The position numbers and the translations under genes were made by a program. The notes below the pieces were generated by a model, which was given only the letters and a program-made list of their open reading frames with translations, did not search any database and had not been told where the DNA came from. DNA of 64,000 bases from Pilatotrama ljubarskyi (lineage: Eukaryota; Basidiomycota; Agaricomycetes; Polyporales; Polyporaceae), in assembly GCA_022385805.1 (NCBI GenBank), contig MU277714.1, forward strand, positions 151,869 to 215,868, in the 5' to 3' direction. Below, one piece after another: positions 48,453 through 58,777 of this stretch. The first letter of the stretch is position 1. Every line of letters begins with the position of its first letter.

Positions 48453-49048
48453 TATGCGAGACAGGCTCTACGAGCCTGGCGTGAAGCAGATGTAGAGTAG
48501 AGCAGGAGACGTGGGTGCGTAGGGAGAGATGGCGCGTGCGGCGAGGTCGAGCGGAGGGACGGGGACGAGAGCGGGAGAGGGAGAGGGAGAGACAAGGATG
48601 CGATGTGGGAATTTCCTTGCTGGGCAGCGGGAGAGGCGGCACAACGTTTGGGCTCTGTTTGCGGGCGCGCGGTGTGACAGAGGAGGACCGGGAGAGCGAG
48701 AGCGCATGCCATCATCGCAGCCGGTCCAGGCCCAGTGATCACCTCAGCGACGCAGACGTCATCCCTCCTCTTCTGGCAATTCTCGCCCGAGTATCAATAC
48801 TTTGCCACACACGGATGCTTCCGCCCAATTTTCCAGGCACTCAGAGTCCCATCGTCGTGCTTTCCCTGCGTCGTCCATCGGTGCACACACACTCATGCAG
48901 CGCACGCATCGATACAAGCCAATAATATCCATTCGAGGAGGGGGACATGGTGTAGACTCAGACAGTATGGTTACAAGGACGCGAAGTAATCTACGACACA
49001 GAAAGCGGGACAGCGCGAGAGCGCGAGCACGTTCAGAGCGCTCGGTGA
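48453..49048. promoter_or_regulatory. Histidine-kinase promoter region with minus-strand pyrimidine tract
   Basis: Region upstream of the kinase ATG at 48452 and downstream of SUB2. At 48540-48597 the plus strand is almost pure purine (repeated GGGAGA), so the coding strand carries a CT-rich tract about 90-145 nt before the ATG, a common fungal promoter/5' leader feature. Confidence 0.45.
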
Positions 49049-51211
49049 TTAGGATGTCACTGCAGACAGCACCTTCATTCGCGGAGTCCAGAACGGATGC
49101 GTGAGAACACGTACTGTAGCTCGCGGGATCAATGTGGTCGGGCAGTTCAGGGACCGCCACCTCGAAGCGGGACTGAATGGCCGCCATCACCTGCTGGTCG
49201 CTCTCCGACGACACGAACGTGATAGCGAGACCCTTCGTGCCGAATCGGCCAGCACGACTGTCGAGGAAGAACGCGTCAGCACGGCGCAAACGTGACACAG
49301 TAACAACATAGAAAACTTACCCGACGCGATGCAGGTAGCTGTCTGCGTCTGGCGGGCAATCGTAGTTGATCACGATGTTGACCCGCTCCACATCGATGCC
49401 ACGACCGAAGATGTCCGTCGCCACAAGGATGCGCTTCTCGAACGCCTTGAACGCAGTGTAGCGCGCGATACTATAACACACGTCAGTCGGACATGACCGC
49501 CAGTGGGGCAAACTGACGCACCGCTCCTCCTGCGCCAGACCAGAGTGGATGGCGATGCTGGGGAAGTTACACGAAACGAGCAACTTGTCAAGCTCAATGG
49601 CGCGGGCCACAGACTTGACGAAAATGACGACCTGGGGAAAGCATGAGCACCAAGTCAAGGATATCATCGAATTCGACACCAACCTGGTTGAACTCCAGAG
49701 TGTCGAGAAGCTCGTTCAGCTTCCTGTTTTTCCCGACCTCCTCAAGCTTGACGTAGTGTTGCTGCAAACCGTGCAGCGTGAGCTTCGTCTCATCATCGAC
49801 GAAGATCTCGAGCGGCTGCAAAGTACGTCAATAATGACCACCGTCATGTGGGACGTCGGACACCTACGTTCGCCATGAACTTCTTGCACGTGATCCGGAT
49901 GTCCTTCGCCAACGTGGCGCTGAACATCATCACCTGCTTGTGGTGCGGCGTCGCCCGGAAGATCTCTTGAACGTCGCGTCTCATGTCTGGAGGAGCGGTG
50001 GCGGAGATGGTAAGATGACCGTCGTACGCAAAACGGAGCAAAAGAAGCATGAACGAAGGAAAGCAAGCGTATGTGCATCGTAATAGAGCCCGTCAGCTTC
50101 GTGAGGCGTCTGACCGCGGAACTTGTTGTTGCGACTTGGCGTGAGACGTCAGTGAGGACGACTGCTGCCTTGACCGTCGAGTTCATCGTTGCTTCGACCG
50201 CCTTTGTGCCCCTTCCGATCACCCACCCACACCCTCATTCACCACTACCGCACCATCCGCCGAAACGAGGGCCAATGGTCGTCCCAGGAGGTCGCTAAGC
50301 GCACATGCGCCGCATGGACGGACAGCCGAACTGCAGCTTGAAACCCGACAAGGCCGATGCCGCGAGGAACACAAATGATGCACGATGCACGTGGAGTACG
50401 ATGGGAGGCCGAAATTCGCAGGAGACTAACCAAGCTGTTCGAGCATTTTGTCGCACTCGTCCAGAATGAAATGCTTGACTTTCGACGCGTCGAGGACCTT
50501 GTCCCTCACGAGAGCGTTCAATCGACCGGGGGTTGCCACCACGATGTGCGGGCACTTGTTCTTGTCGCGGAGGAGTTCGGCATCCTTTGTCACAGGAGTG
50601 CCACCGTAGAAGGTGCCGACACGGACGTCAGGCATGTACTTGGCGAAACGAGCATACTCGTTCTTGATCTGGAAAGCAAGCTCGCGGGTGTGGCAAAGTA
50701 CGATGACCGATACTTCGTCATTCACCGGCTCGAGCTGCTGTAGAGTCGCCAAGACAAAGACCGCCGTCTTTCCGTGCCCAGACTTCGCCTGGCACAGCAC
50801 GTCCATTCCCAGGACAGCTTGCGGGATGCACTCCTGCTGGACTGAGTGGCACAAAGACATGAGGATCTGCGTGATCATAGAGATATGCGCTGTGTCAACC
50901 AACCTTCTGAAGGATGCTCGAAACCAAGGTCGCTGATAGCTCGCAGCAGCTCAGGCTTCAACAGGAAATCCCTGGGAACAACGACGCGTCTCAGGGGATG
51001 TTCAAATTCAAGCGAATGCGGTCCGAGCACACCTGAATCCTGTCGAGTGGATGCCAGAGAAGTTCTTTTTGTCCTTCTCCCCTTCACCGTCCGCCGCGGA
51101 CGCCGTGACGGTGACAGCACCGTTGGTGCCGGGGGCCGCTGCCGTGCCGTTGGTGACCACGTCATGCTCGTCCTCGTAGTCGATGAGTTCCTCGTTGTCG
51201 TGAGAGCTCAT
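49049..51211 (-). CDS. SUB2: ATP-dependent RNA helicase Sub2/UAP56 (DECD box)
   Basis: Spliceosome-assembly and TREX mRNA-export helicase in the nucleus. ATG at 51211 ([15 protein letters not shown]); a Gly/Ala/Thr-rich head leads to the UAP56-specific [20 protein letters not shown] and [21 protein letters not shown]-motif. Helicase motifs in order: [11 protein letters not shown] (I), [10 protein letters not shown] (Ia), [11 protein letters not shown] (Ib), ILDECDKML (II, DECD as in this subfamily), FSATLAKDI (III), VIFVKSV (IV), [20 protein letters not shown] (V), [15 protein letters not shown] (VI). The C-terminus reads DHIDPASY and probably splices to a last short exon encoding MTS and stop at 49049. 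An intron of 444 nt (49987-50430) just after motif II is far longer than its neighbours. Family assignment is firm. Confidence 0.96.
49987..50430 (-). other. Unusually long intron of SUB2
   Basis: 444 nt between ...DKMLEQL and DMRRDVQEI, with a GT donor (gttagt) and an AG acceptor (ctccag). Most introns in this window are 40-70 nt. I looked for C/D and H/ACA snoRNA boxes and saw no convincing pair on the minus strand. Confidence 0.75.
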
Positions 51212-51817
51212 TGTCGGCAAAGAATGAGTGAAAGGGAAGCTAGGAGGGGAAAGAAAGGAAGCAAGCGGGGGTGGTCGAGGGGGAGGTGGCGGTGGGAGGG
51301 AGAAAAAGGCGACGCGCGACTCGACGCGCGGCGCCAAAATGAAACGCTCGGCTCCAGCCGAACCAACCTTGTTCGTGGGTCACCGTGTGCACGGACCCCG
51401 GTCACGCCTCAGATCGTCACGAGTTTCCTCTGGCTCCCTTCGAATGCCGTCTCTGCCCATTGGGGTAGGGGCTCGACACGAACACGACTTGAATACGATC
51501 CACGAGCATCCTGCGCTGTTCACTGTCTACCACGCCGTGCTGATGATCCCATGCAACATGAAGGAGCTCCATGCACGTCCGCGACGGTCCAGACGCGTCT
51601 GCGGGGCGCCGTTCACCGCATGCCGAATCCGGATGCCGAAGGCCCGAAGAGAAAACGGTGATTAAGCTATCGGCGTCTGAGTCTTATACAGCCTCATACT
51701 TTGCGGGCACTCTTTCATGGAAACCACGCACTGCAGGTGCAGTCGCGGTCTGAGGGTTTGTGCAGGCCTATAACACCACAGACGCTTCCTCGGCGGCTCC
51801 ATATAGACGAGACGAAC
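51212..51817. promoter_or_regulatory. Divergent promoter region SUB2 / dicarboxylate carrier
   Basis: 606 bp between two start codons. Next to SUB2 (51221-51306) the minus strand is strongly CT-rich, a likely SUB2 core promoter/leader. No TATA box recognised on either side. Confidence 0.5.
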
Positions 51818-53370
51818 ATGCCGGGCAGAAGACAGACCAGCTACCCTTTCTGGTGAGTCTTTGCTCGATCTCGACGACTCTTCCTGTGCTGAAGCGATGC
51901 GTGGATACGAGGCTTGGAGGTGTGTACGTTCTAGGCTAGGTATCCGAGCTGTACTTATGTCGCTGGATGGGATTACAGGCGTCGGGGCAACGAGTGCGTA
52001 CTTCTGCTGACTCCGGTATCTAACCGCCCTTAACGTTCCTGTAGTGGCTGCTTGCTGCACGCATCCTCTAGACCTGACGAAAGTGTGAGCACAAAATAAT
52101 TGTGACAAGTATACTTTCCAAAATCTCACCTCTTCATCGGGGACAGTCGGATGCAGACTATTCACTCGACGTCTGGAGTTGTCCGGCCGTCGACACTGTC
52201 GATTATACGGATGACAGTTCGCGAGACTGGCCTCAAGAGCCTGTATACTGGACTGTCCGCGTCTGTTCTGAGACAGATGACCTACTCCTTGGTTCGCTTG
52301 GGCACATATGAGAAGATGAAGGCGAGCCTATCCAAGGACGGACCGGCCCCAGGCAGCCGTTTGTTGCTCGCTGCCATGGTTGCCGGTGCTATGGGCGGTT
52401 TAGCGGGGAATCCTGCCGGTAGGTGCATCATCGGGGAGGAGCAGAATCATCGCACAATGGTGACCATCGGGACCTACATAGATATTCTTCTTGTGAGGAT
52501 GACGAGTGACTCCGTACGACCTCCGGAAGAGAGGTACAACTACCGCAATGCACTCAGCGGACTCGTGACCATCATGAAAGAAGAGGGCGCACAGGGCTTG
52601 TTTCGAGGGCTGGGTACGAATATGGTACGCTCTTCAAGACCTCTCTCCGTTATGTCTCACTGACCACCATTCTTACAGACTAGGGCAGTTCTGATGAACG
52701 TGAGTTAAATTATACGAAGTAGGCTTGGTCATCGTAGTGTCTCACTGTTGCTTCATAGGGTTCACAGGTTGGCTCGTGAGTTTCGCTAGGACACTGACCG
52801 CCAAGTGAAGCATCCCACGTATTGATGGTGTCTCCTACTCAGCTATGACCTCTTCAAGACATTGCTTCTTCGAAACCCGCTACCGCTCATTGACCACCAG
52901 CTGGAGGACGGTCTGGTTCTTCACACAATATCAAGTGTCCTAGCTGGCACAGTCGCGACCAGTACGCAGTGATGTTCCTCGGATCGTTATCATGTACGCT
53001 GACCGACTTACTGTGCAGCGGTCTGCGCACCAGCGGACGTGCTGAGATCACGCTTGATGTCAGCGGTGAGCCTGATGTCCTTCTCCATTTGCAACAGCCA
53101 GGCTGACCGTCCACTGTAGCACGGCCACGCAAACCCCGTCCAAGTCCTTACCACCGCCCTGAGAGAAGAGGGTCCTCGTTTCCTTTTCAAAGGGTGGACC
53201 CCCGCTTTCATCCGACTCGGCCCTAACACCGTCCTCATGTTCGTCTTCTTTGAGGTACGAGCGGTCAAAGAGTCTCCTGATGCGGCCATTTAACATCCAT
53301 CTCTGCGTAGCAATTGAAGAAGGGATGGCGATCCGTCTTTCCTGCGAAGTACATGACCGATTCTGGCTGA
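51818..53370 (+). CDS. Mitochondrial dicarboxylate carrier (DIC1-like, SLC25 family)
   Basis: Exchanges malate/succinate for phosphate across the inner mitochondrial membrane. Six-helix carrier with three repeats. Start at 51818 (MPGRRQTSYPFW). Small 5' exons at 51818-51852, 51935-51939, 51979-51993 and 52045-52084 restore YPFWLGGVGATMAACCTHPL and DLTKVRMQ, the first P-x-D-x-x-K/R signature. The next exon begins at 52147 (TGLKSLYTGLSASVLRQMTY). Second signature GNPADILLVRMTSDSVRPPE, the pattern that separates dicarboxylate carriers from other SLC25 members; then GLFRGLGTNM. Third signature CAPADVLRSRLMSA, then LFKGWTPAFIRLGPNTVLMF. It ends KKGWRSVFPAKYMTDSG. The 5-nt exon could instead be a 44-nt exon retaining 39 nt and adding 13 residues in frame. 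Confidence 0.9.
51935..51939 (+). other. Possible 5-nt micro-exon of the carrier gene
   Basis: Reads GCTAG between acceptor gttctag and donor gtatcc. It completes Trp and gives Leu plus the first Gly base, yielding YPFW-LG-GVGATM, the canonical carrier start. A direct splice from 51852 to 51979 is out of frame. The alternative is to keep 51935-51993 as one exon, which adds 13 non-conserved residues. Confidence 0.5.
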
Positions 53371-53867
53371 CATACCGCTGTGCCTATCATTATTGGTTTT
53401 CTAGACAGCTATGCTCGCATCTAGAACTAGACGGACCTGGACAGCCCGGTAGACTAGAGCTATCATCATACTTTACAATACTATTCCCGCTGATGTCTTT
53501 CTGTTTGTGTAACATACATTGACCTCAGACAAGCAAAGCGGGGTTCGACTGCGACTCCACGTTCTGAGGCAGTGAGGCAGAATGCAATGCGATCGATTCC
53601 GAACTCGGAGTCGGATGCGAACCCTAGCGTCTTGTCACGTGATAAACTTTTTGAGCGCGATCGTGTTTTGCTGCTTCACAGCCTGCTTCCGAGAGCTGCT
53701 ACTCTGCTCCAGCTCCTTCGCCCTCTCATCCCCCCAGATAGTGCTTACATCTCGTACTATCTCGACTGTTGTGATTCGTCAACAAATATTACTGTCTGTA
53801 TCTCTACGCTTGGTTCTGGGATCCCTGAGCCCGCGCTTGTATCGTTCCGAGCAACTACTCCGACAGT
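53371..53867. promoter_or_regulatory. Intergenic region: carrier 3' end and ROK1 promoter
   Basis: About 500 bp between tandem plus-strand genes. The half nearest ROK1 has CT-rich runs (for example 53700-53735). No gene seen. Confidence 0.4.
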
Positions 53868-55997
53868 ATGGAGGCCTTCCACTTGCTCTCAAGAGGAGGT
53901 GTCAAGTTTGACAAGCAGAGGTTCAAAGGGGACGTGCAGATATTTAATGTAAGCCTGCACTTGGCTTGTGCGGGTACGCGAGCTGACATGACGGAACGGC
54001 AAGAAGGCGAAGGAGCCCAAGGCTTCTACCTCCGGCCAGGCGACCGACGGCGAGCTACCTGCCGAGCTTAACTTCTTCAAGTACGCGGAGGGTGGAGCGC
54101 CTAAGAGAAAAGCCTCCGCGACGGAGGATGGCTCCGACCCGAAGGGCAAGAAGCGCAAAGTGGAGGATGAGGAGGCAGAAGAGGAACAGCCGGAGGATGA
54201 CCCTCCTATGCCTCGACACCGAGTGACTACGAAGGGGAATAACGTTCCAGAGCACGTCGAAACCTTCGAGGAGTTGCGGAAACGATATAGCCTCTCGTCT
54301 CACCTGCTGTCAAATCTGGCGGAGCACGGATACAAGAGGCCTACGGGCATCCAGTCATACGGCATCCCTATACTCATGGAGGTACGTGCTGGATGCAATA
54401 TCATGACCTCATGCAAGCTCACAGAGACCCAGCACCGAGACCTTGCTGCCATCTCACCGACCGGTACAGGCAAGACGCTCTCCTACCTCCTCCCGGTCAT
54501 GTCCGCCCTCGGAGCCCCAGCGGCAAGCTCGAAAGCTGACGCAGGGACCGGCGTTCGAGCTCTCATTCTTGCCCCTACACGGGAGCTGGCACATCAGATC
54601 CACAACGAGTGCCTCAAGCTGGCGCAAGGCAGAAAATGGCGAATCGTCTTATTTAGCAAGGCGACCGCGGCCACTTTGAAAGACAAGAGAGTGAGAGAGA
54701 AGATCGGTATGTCACGGCGATCCTCAAGTGCCTATGGTCCCTAATGGGATTCGCAGACCTCATCATCAGCACTCCTCTGCGGCTTGTAGCATCACTCCAG
54801 GCAGGAAACTTGGAGCTGAACAAGTATGTCAACGTTCCACCCATACGAGCCTCTCGTTGCTGACAGGGTCCTAGCGTGCGACATGTAGTACTGGATGAGG
54901 CGGATCGCATGCTGGACACGGAATTCTTGGAGCAAGTCCAGGAAGTCATCGCTGCATGCACTCATCCCGATCTTCAGAAGGCCGTTTTCAGCGCTACACT
55001 ACCCGCTAACGCGGAGAAGGTCGCGATGTCTATGCTTCGAGACCCAATCAGAGTGGTCGTAGGCTTGAAGTATGTGTATATGCGCCGCCGATCCTCCGCA
55101 GCTGTGCTCACATTCCCACAGGGATACACCACTTCCTCTCATCGCCCAGTCGCTCACCTACGTCGCCGATGACCAGTCAAAACTACCGACCCTCCTCCAA
55201 TACCTATCCCAGCCATACAACCCGCCCGTCCTCATCTTCGTCTCTTCACAACCGCGTGCGACTTCACTAGCGGAGGAGCTCGTCATCAACGGCATCCCGA
55301 ACGTTGACTGCTTACATGCTGGAATGACCAAAAAGGAACGTGAAGACGCCGTCTCTCGCATGCGTCGTGGTGAGAGCTGGGTCATGGTCAGTACCGAAGT
55401 CATGGCCCGCGGTATGGACTTCAAGGGCGTGCGAGAAGTCATCAACTACGACTTTCCCCAGAGCGTACAGAGCTACGTTCACCGAATCGGTTCGTCTACC
55501 GCTCAGGTACGCTTTCCACACGTGACTTACTATCTCATACAGGTCGTACCGGTCGTGCGGGCAGAGAGGGCAAGGCAATCACCTACTTCACGGACCAAGA
55601 TGCACCATTTCTCAAGACGTGAGTCCGCTGACACTTTCTTTCTAACGAGCTCTCTGACAACTTCTTGCAGTATCGCGAATGTGCTGCTACAGTCGGGCTC
55701 CACGGTGCCGGAGTGGATACTCAAGCTCCCGAAACCGTCCAAGATGAAGCGGCGCCAAATGGGCAAGGTGAAGCGCGCGGAGGCAGTCAACAATGCAAGA
55801 CGCATTGGGCGGATGGATGCCATCAAGAAGAGGCGAGTATTACGGAGTGTGCTATCAACGATATCTAGTTGCTGACTCCGCATCGCAGGGAGATGATAGC
55901 AGGATCAAAGAGACGGAAGGAGAAGGAGCAACAAAGGAAACAGAAGGTCGCCGCCGCCGCTGCACCCTCCGCCGACGACGAGAACGGCAGCTCGTAA
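53868..55997 (+). CDS. ROK1: DEAD-box RNA helicase Rok1/DDX52
   Basis: Nucleolar helicase for 18S rRNA maturation (release of snR30 in yeast). ATG at 53868 (MEAFHLLSRGGVKFDKQRFK), with Phe/Asp text typical of Rok1 N-termini. A charged Lys/Glu/Asp head ends in GNNVPEHVETFEELRKRY and the Q-motif region YKRPTGIQSYGIPIL. Motifs: SPTGTGKTLSYLLP (I), LAPTRELAHQI (Ia), ISTPLRLVASL (Ib), VVLDEADRML (II), FSATLPANA (III), LIFVSSQPRATSLAEEL (IV), STEVMARGMDFKGVREVINY (V), SYVHRIGRTGRAGREGKAIT (VI, joined across an intron near 55491-55540). The C-terminus has VPEWILKLPKPSKMKRRQMG, characteristic of Rok1/DDX52, then a Lys/Arg-rich tail ending ENGSS. It is the second DEAD/DECD helicase here, 2.7 kb from SUB2, but from a different subfamily. 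Confidence 0.95.
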
Positions 55998-56987
55998 ATG
56001 AACTTCTGTTGGTACGCTCTGATGTGGTACGTGTAGGAACATATGGCCTCCGTGCCGACTCCCCCAGTTTGCACTTGCGTGTCAATCATATCGGTAGATC
56101 GGCGGCGTCTCTGCAAGACGCCGAGTGGCACATGCCACCGACGGACAGTCTGTTGACTCCTACGACAGCGGCCGTGAAACTCAGCGTTACGCTAGGTGGG
56201 CTTGATTTCCTCGATACAGGCTAGGGGAGCCTCTAAATGAATGTCGGCCTGGACGCAATTTCGATTGAATGGGTGGCACAGCGTACCACGACAGCGTCTG
56301 TGAGGAATCATCGTTCAGGAAACCTCCCAAGATCCTGGCCATGCATGGGAAGATCTTCCTCCGATGTGATATGGCGGAGTGCCGAGGCAGCAGCTGAGAT
56401 GTCAAGATTACACCGATGGTAGGGTTGGGAGGTCGATTCAAAACAGTTGGGCTAACTACTTTCGACAACTGAAGCCCCGTTGTCTGTAGCTCTGGGCAAC
56501 AACGTCGGCAATTGCCAGCCGCGAATTTCTCTTGTGTACGCCAGGGACGTCCTCCGGGCAATGTTTGGTAGCCAGGTAGAGTATATAACTTTGCAGACAA
56601 CGTCGCTGATGGTGTTCTTGTAACAGACGTCGCGTCCGTCGTCGTACGCGATGTTGCCGAGGCTTGTGCCTGCGCCGCGGTCCATTTGCTTCCGTGAGCC
56701 TTACAAGGTAACTGCCACGCGTCCAGAAAGCTAAAACTCTGCAGGCAGGGAGTTAATGTCGGTAAGGGATGGGAGTACTGCAGGCCGCGAGGCGAACATG
56801 AGGTGATCTTATAGCGGTGTCCTCTGCAGCAATCGTGTTTGCAACTTCTATCGGGTGGCACATCCTCGCATCCTCCGCTGTTGAAAAGCAGGCGCAGAAA
56901 GCAGGAGATGTGCTCTTTACGGTCGCTTCCTGCTCTTCAGCAGCGGTCCTCGCATCGCTCTTCTTCGTCCATCTTCGCCTCTGCCCC
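55998..56987. other. 1-kb gap, promoter side of HMG factor B
   Basis: No recognisable gene. A 224-codon minus-strand frame (56187-56861) is Ser/Pro/Arg/Cys-rich, has no motif or splice partner and looks like chance. Confidence 0.4.
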
Positions 56988-58385
56988 ATGATGCCTGCTT
57001 TCCGCAACGTTCGGCGGTCCCGTCGCCTCTCCAGGCAACCTCCCCGCGATCCTGGTATGTCATCATCACTGTTTCACCCCGCGCTTCGAAGCGTCGATCG
57101 TAGACGGCCGCTGACACGGTCCGATCTGGTATAGGAAGCGACGAGTTCGATATCTATGACCTCAAACTCATGTACCCGGACTCCCCCGATCGCGCTACCA
57201 CCTCCGCCACCCCGAGCAGCCCAGACGCCCGACTTCCACCCCCAGACGAGACAGGCGAGCCCGAGATCGACCATGAGGCCCCGACTATGTCGCCAGCCAA
57301 ACTTGCGGACTACGCTGGCCCGCGCACGTCCCATTCCCGCAAGAAGAAGCCCGGTCACATCCCCCGTCCTCCCAACGCGTTCATGATCTTTCGCTCCGAG
57401 CTCTGGAACAAGGAGAAGATCAAGAGCACCGTCGAGCGCGACCACCGTCAGATCAGCCGCATCGCCGGGAACCTCTGGAACGACTTATCGGAGGCGGAGC
57501 GCGCTCCTTACCACCACCTGGCCGAGGAGGCGAAGAAGGAGCACGCGAGGAAGTACCCCCAGTACAAGTACTCGCCGATCTACCGTAGGGACAAGCCCGC
57601 AAAGCGCAAGCCGAAGCACGATCACTCCGACAAGGTCCTTCGTTGTCATGAAGTCGCTCGCTTGATGCAGCTCGGCTACGAGGGGGACGAGCTTCAGAGG
57701 GAGCTCGAGAGACGTCAGGCGGAGGGAAGCGATGGCCATCTCTCAGATTCGTCCGAGTACTTCCACGACGCGCGGCTCAAGAAGGCTAGTCGCCAGCCAG
57801 CCAAGGTTTCCATACCAGCGCAACCACCTCGACAACGTCGCGTCAAGGTCTCGGACGATGACGAGTACCTGCCCGCACGCGAGGACGTTCCGATGCCCGA
57901 TGTCTCGGTGAAGGAGGAATCTGCGTCGCCCGCCTTGGACCATTGCTCTTCCCCAGCTGACGAACCGGAGCCGTTCGTACCGACCTCTAAGATCCCTGAC
58001 ATCGACATCGGTAGCTCCTACTTGACTGGAAAGGTATGTAAAGTCACCCTTTCCGTGGCGGTATCGAGAATCCTTATTACATTCTCAGTTCAAATACGAT
58101 CCTTGCGCCGGTGCTGAGTACTCCCCTCGGTCTCTCCTTCACGACGCTCTCAGCCCCGGATCATCCTCCCTCTCCGACGCATTTCTTGGATCTACCGGAC
58201 ACGATTCCCTTCTCCGCTCGTGCTCCTCGCCGGAAGACTACACCGCGCCCTACGACTCTCGTCCGGAAGATGCCTCGTACGACGGCGGTGCGCTCCCAGC
58301 TGACGCCCCCTACGCTGATGGATATTATTCCGGCACGCTTGCCTCGGAGCTGGACTTCTCCGAGTGGATGCAGTACGACGACTGA
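56988..58385 (+). CDS. HMG-box transcription factor B (MATA_HMG/SOX-type box)
   Basis: Nuclear sequence-specific DNA-binding protein; targets unknown. Three exons: 56988-57054, 57135-58033, 58089-58385 (1263 nt, 420 aa). I chose the upstream ATG (MMPAFRNVRRSRRLSRQ) because its exon ends in a strong gtatgt donor and splices in frame to GSDEFDIYDLKLMYPD; an ATG at 57170 is the conservative alternative. HMG box: GHIPRPPNAFMIFRSELWNK, RDHRQISRIAGNLWNDLSE, HHLAEEAKKEHARKYPQYKY. Next come a basic run KPAKRKPKHDH and the segment RCHEVARLMQLGYEGDELQR, a counterpart of which sits at the same place in HMG factor A. The tail is acidic/Ser-rich (DDDEYLPAREDVPMPDVSVK) and ends in an aromatic-acidic patch, ELDFSEWMQYDD, a plausible activation motif. 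Confidence 0.9.
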
Positions 58386-58777
58386 CCATAGCTTGACGTC
58401 GTCGCAGACCACGTGCCCCTGCCATCGCTCGATATAGACCCTCAGACGTGTTTGCTCTCTTGCACCGCTCTCTTCCCTCATCTCCACATCCTCGCACATC
58501 CCTCCCATCTCCCCATTTTCTCCGTCATCCCGCTAGTCGTTCTCGCCATCGCCCCATACCCGCGCATACATCCCACCTCTCCTCGCTCTCGGCCGTGCTG
58601 TTACCCCCTGTACCATCAACTTGTACCACCACTGTGCACTAGCGTCCTCTTCGGCATCTGTATCCCTATTTAGTCGTCCATAGGGCGCGTACATAGAATG
58701 TACACCGCGCAGGCGTCGTCAATACACTAGGTTATCATCCACATCACCGCGTACTTTCTCCGCCCGAGCCGTTGCAG
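58386..58777. other. Convergent intergenic region, CT-rich 3' flank
   Basis: Lies between the stops of HMG factor B and the CCA-adding enzyme. A long pyrimidine-rich run on the plus strand (about 58440-58660) probably lies in the HMG factor 3' UTR. No gene seen. Confidence 0.45.

Noticed and set aside
49987..50430. Intronic C/D-box snoRNA in SUB2
   Set aside because: CTGA-like D boxes occur but no RTGATGA C box at a suitable distance on the transcribed strand; only a program search could settle it.
56187..56861. 224-codon minus-strand open frame between ROK1 and HMG factor B
   Set aside because: No recognisable domain, no good initiation context, no splice partner.
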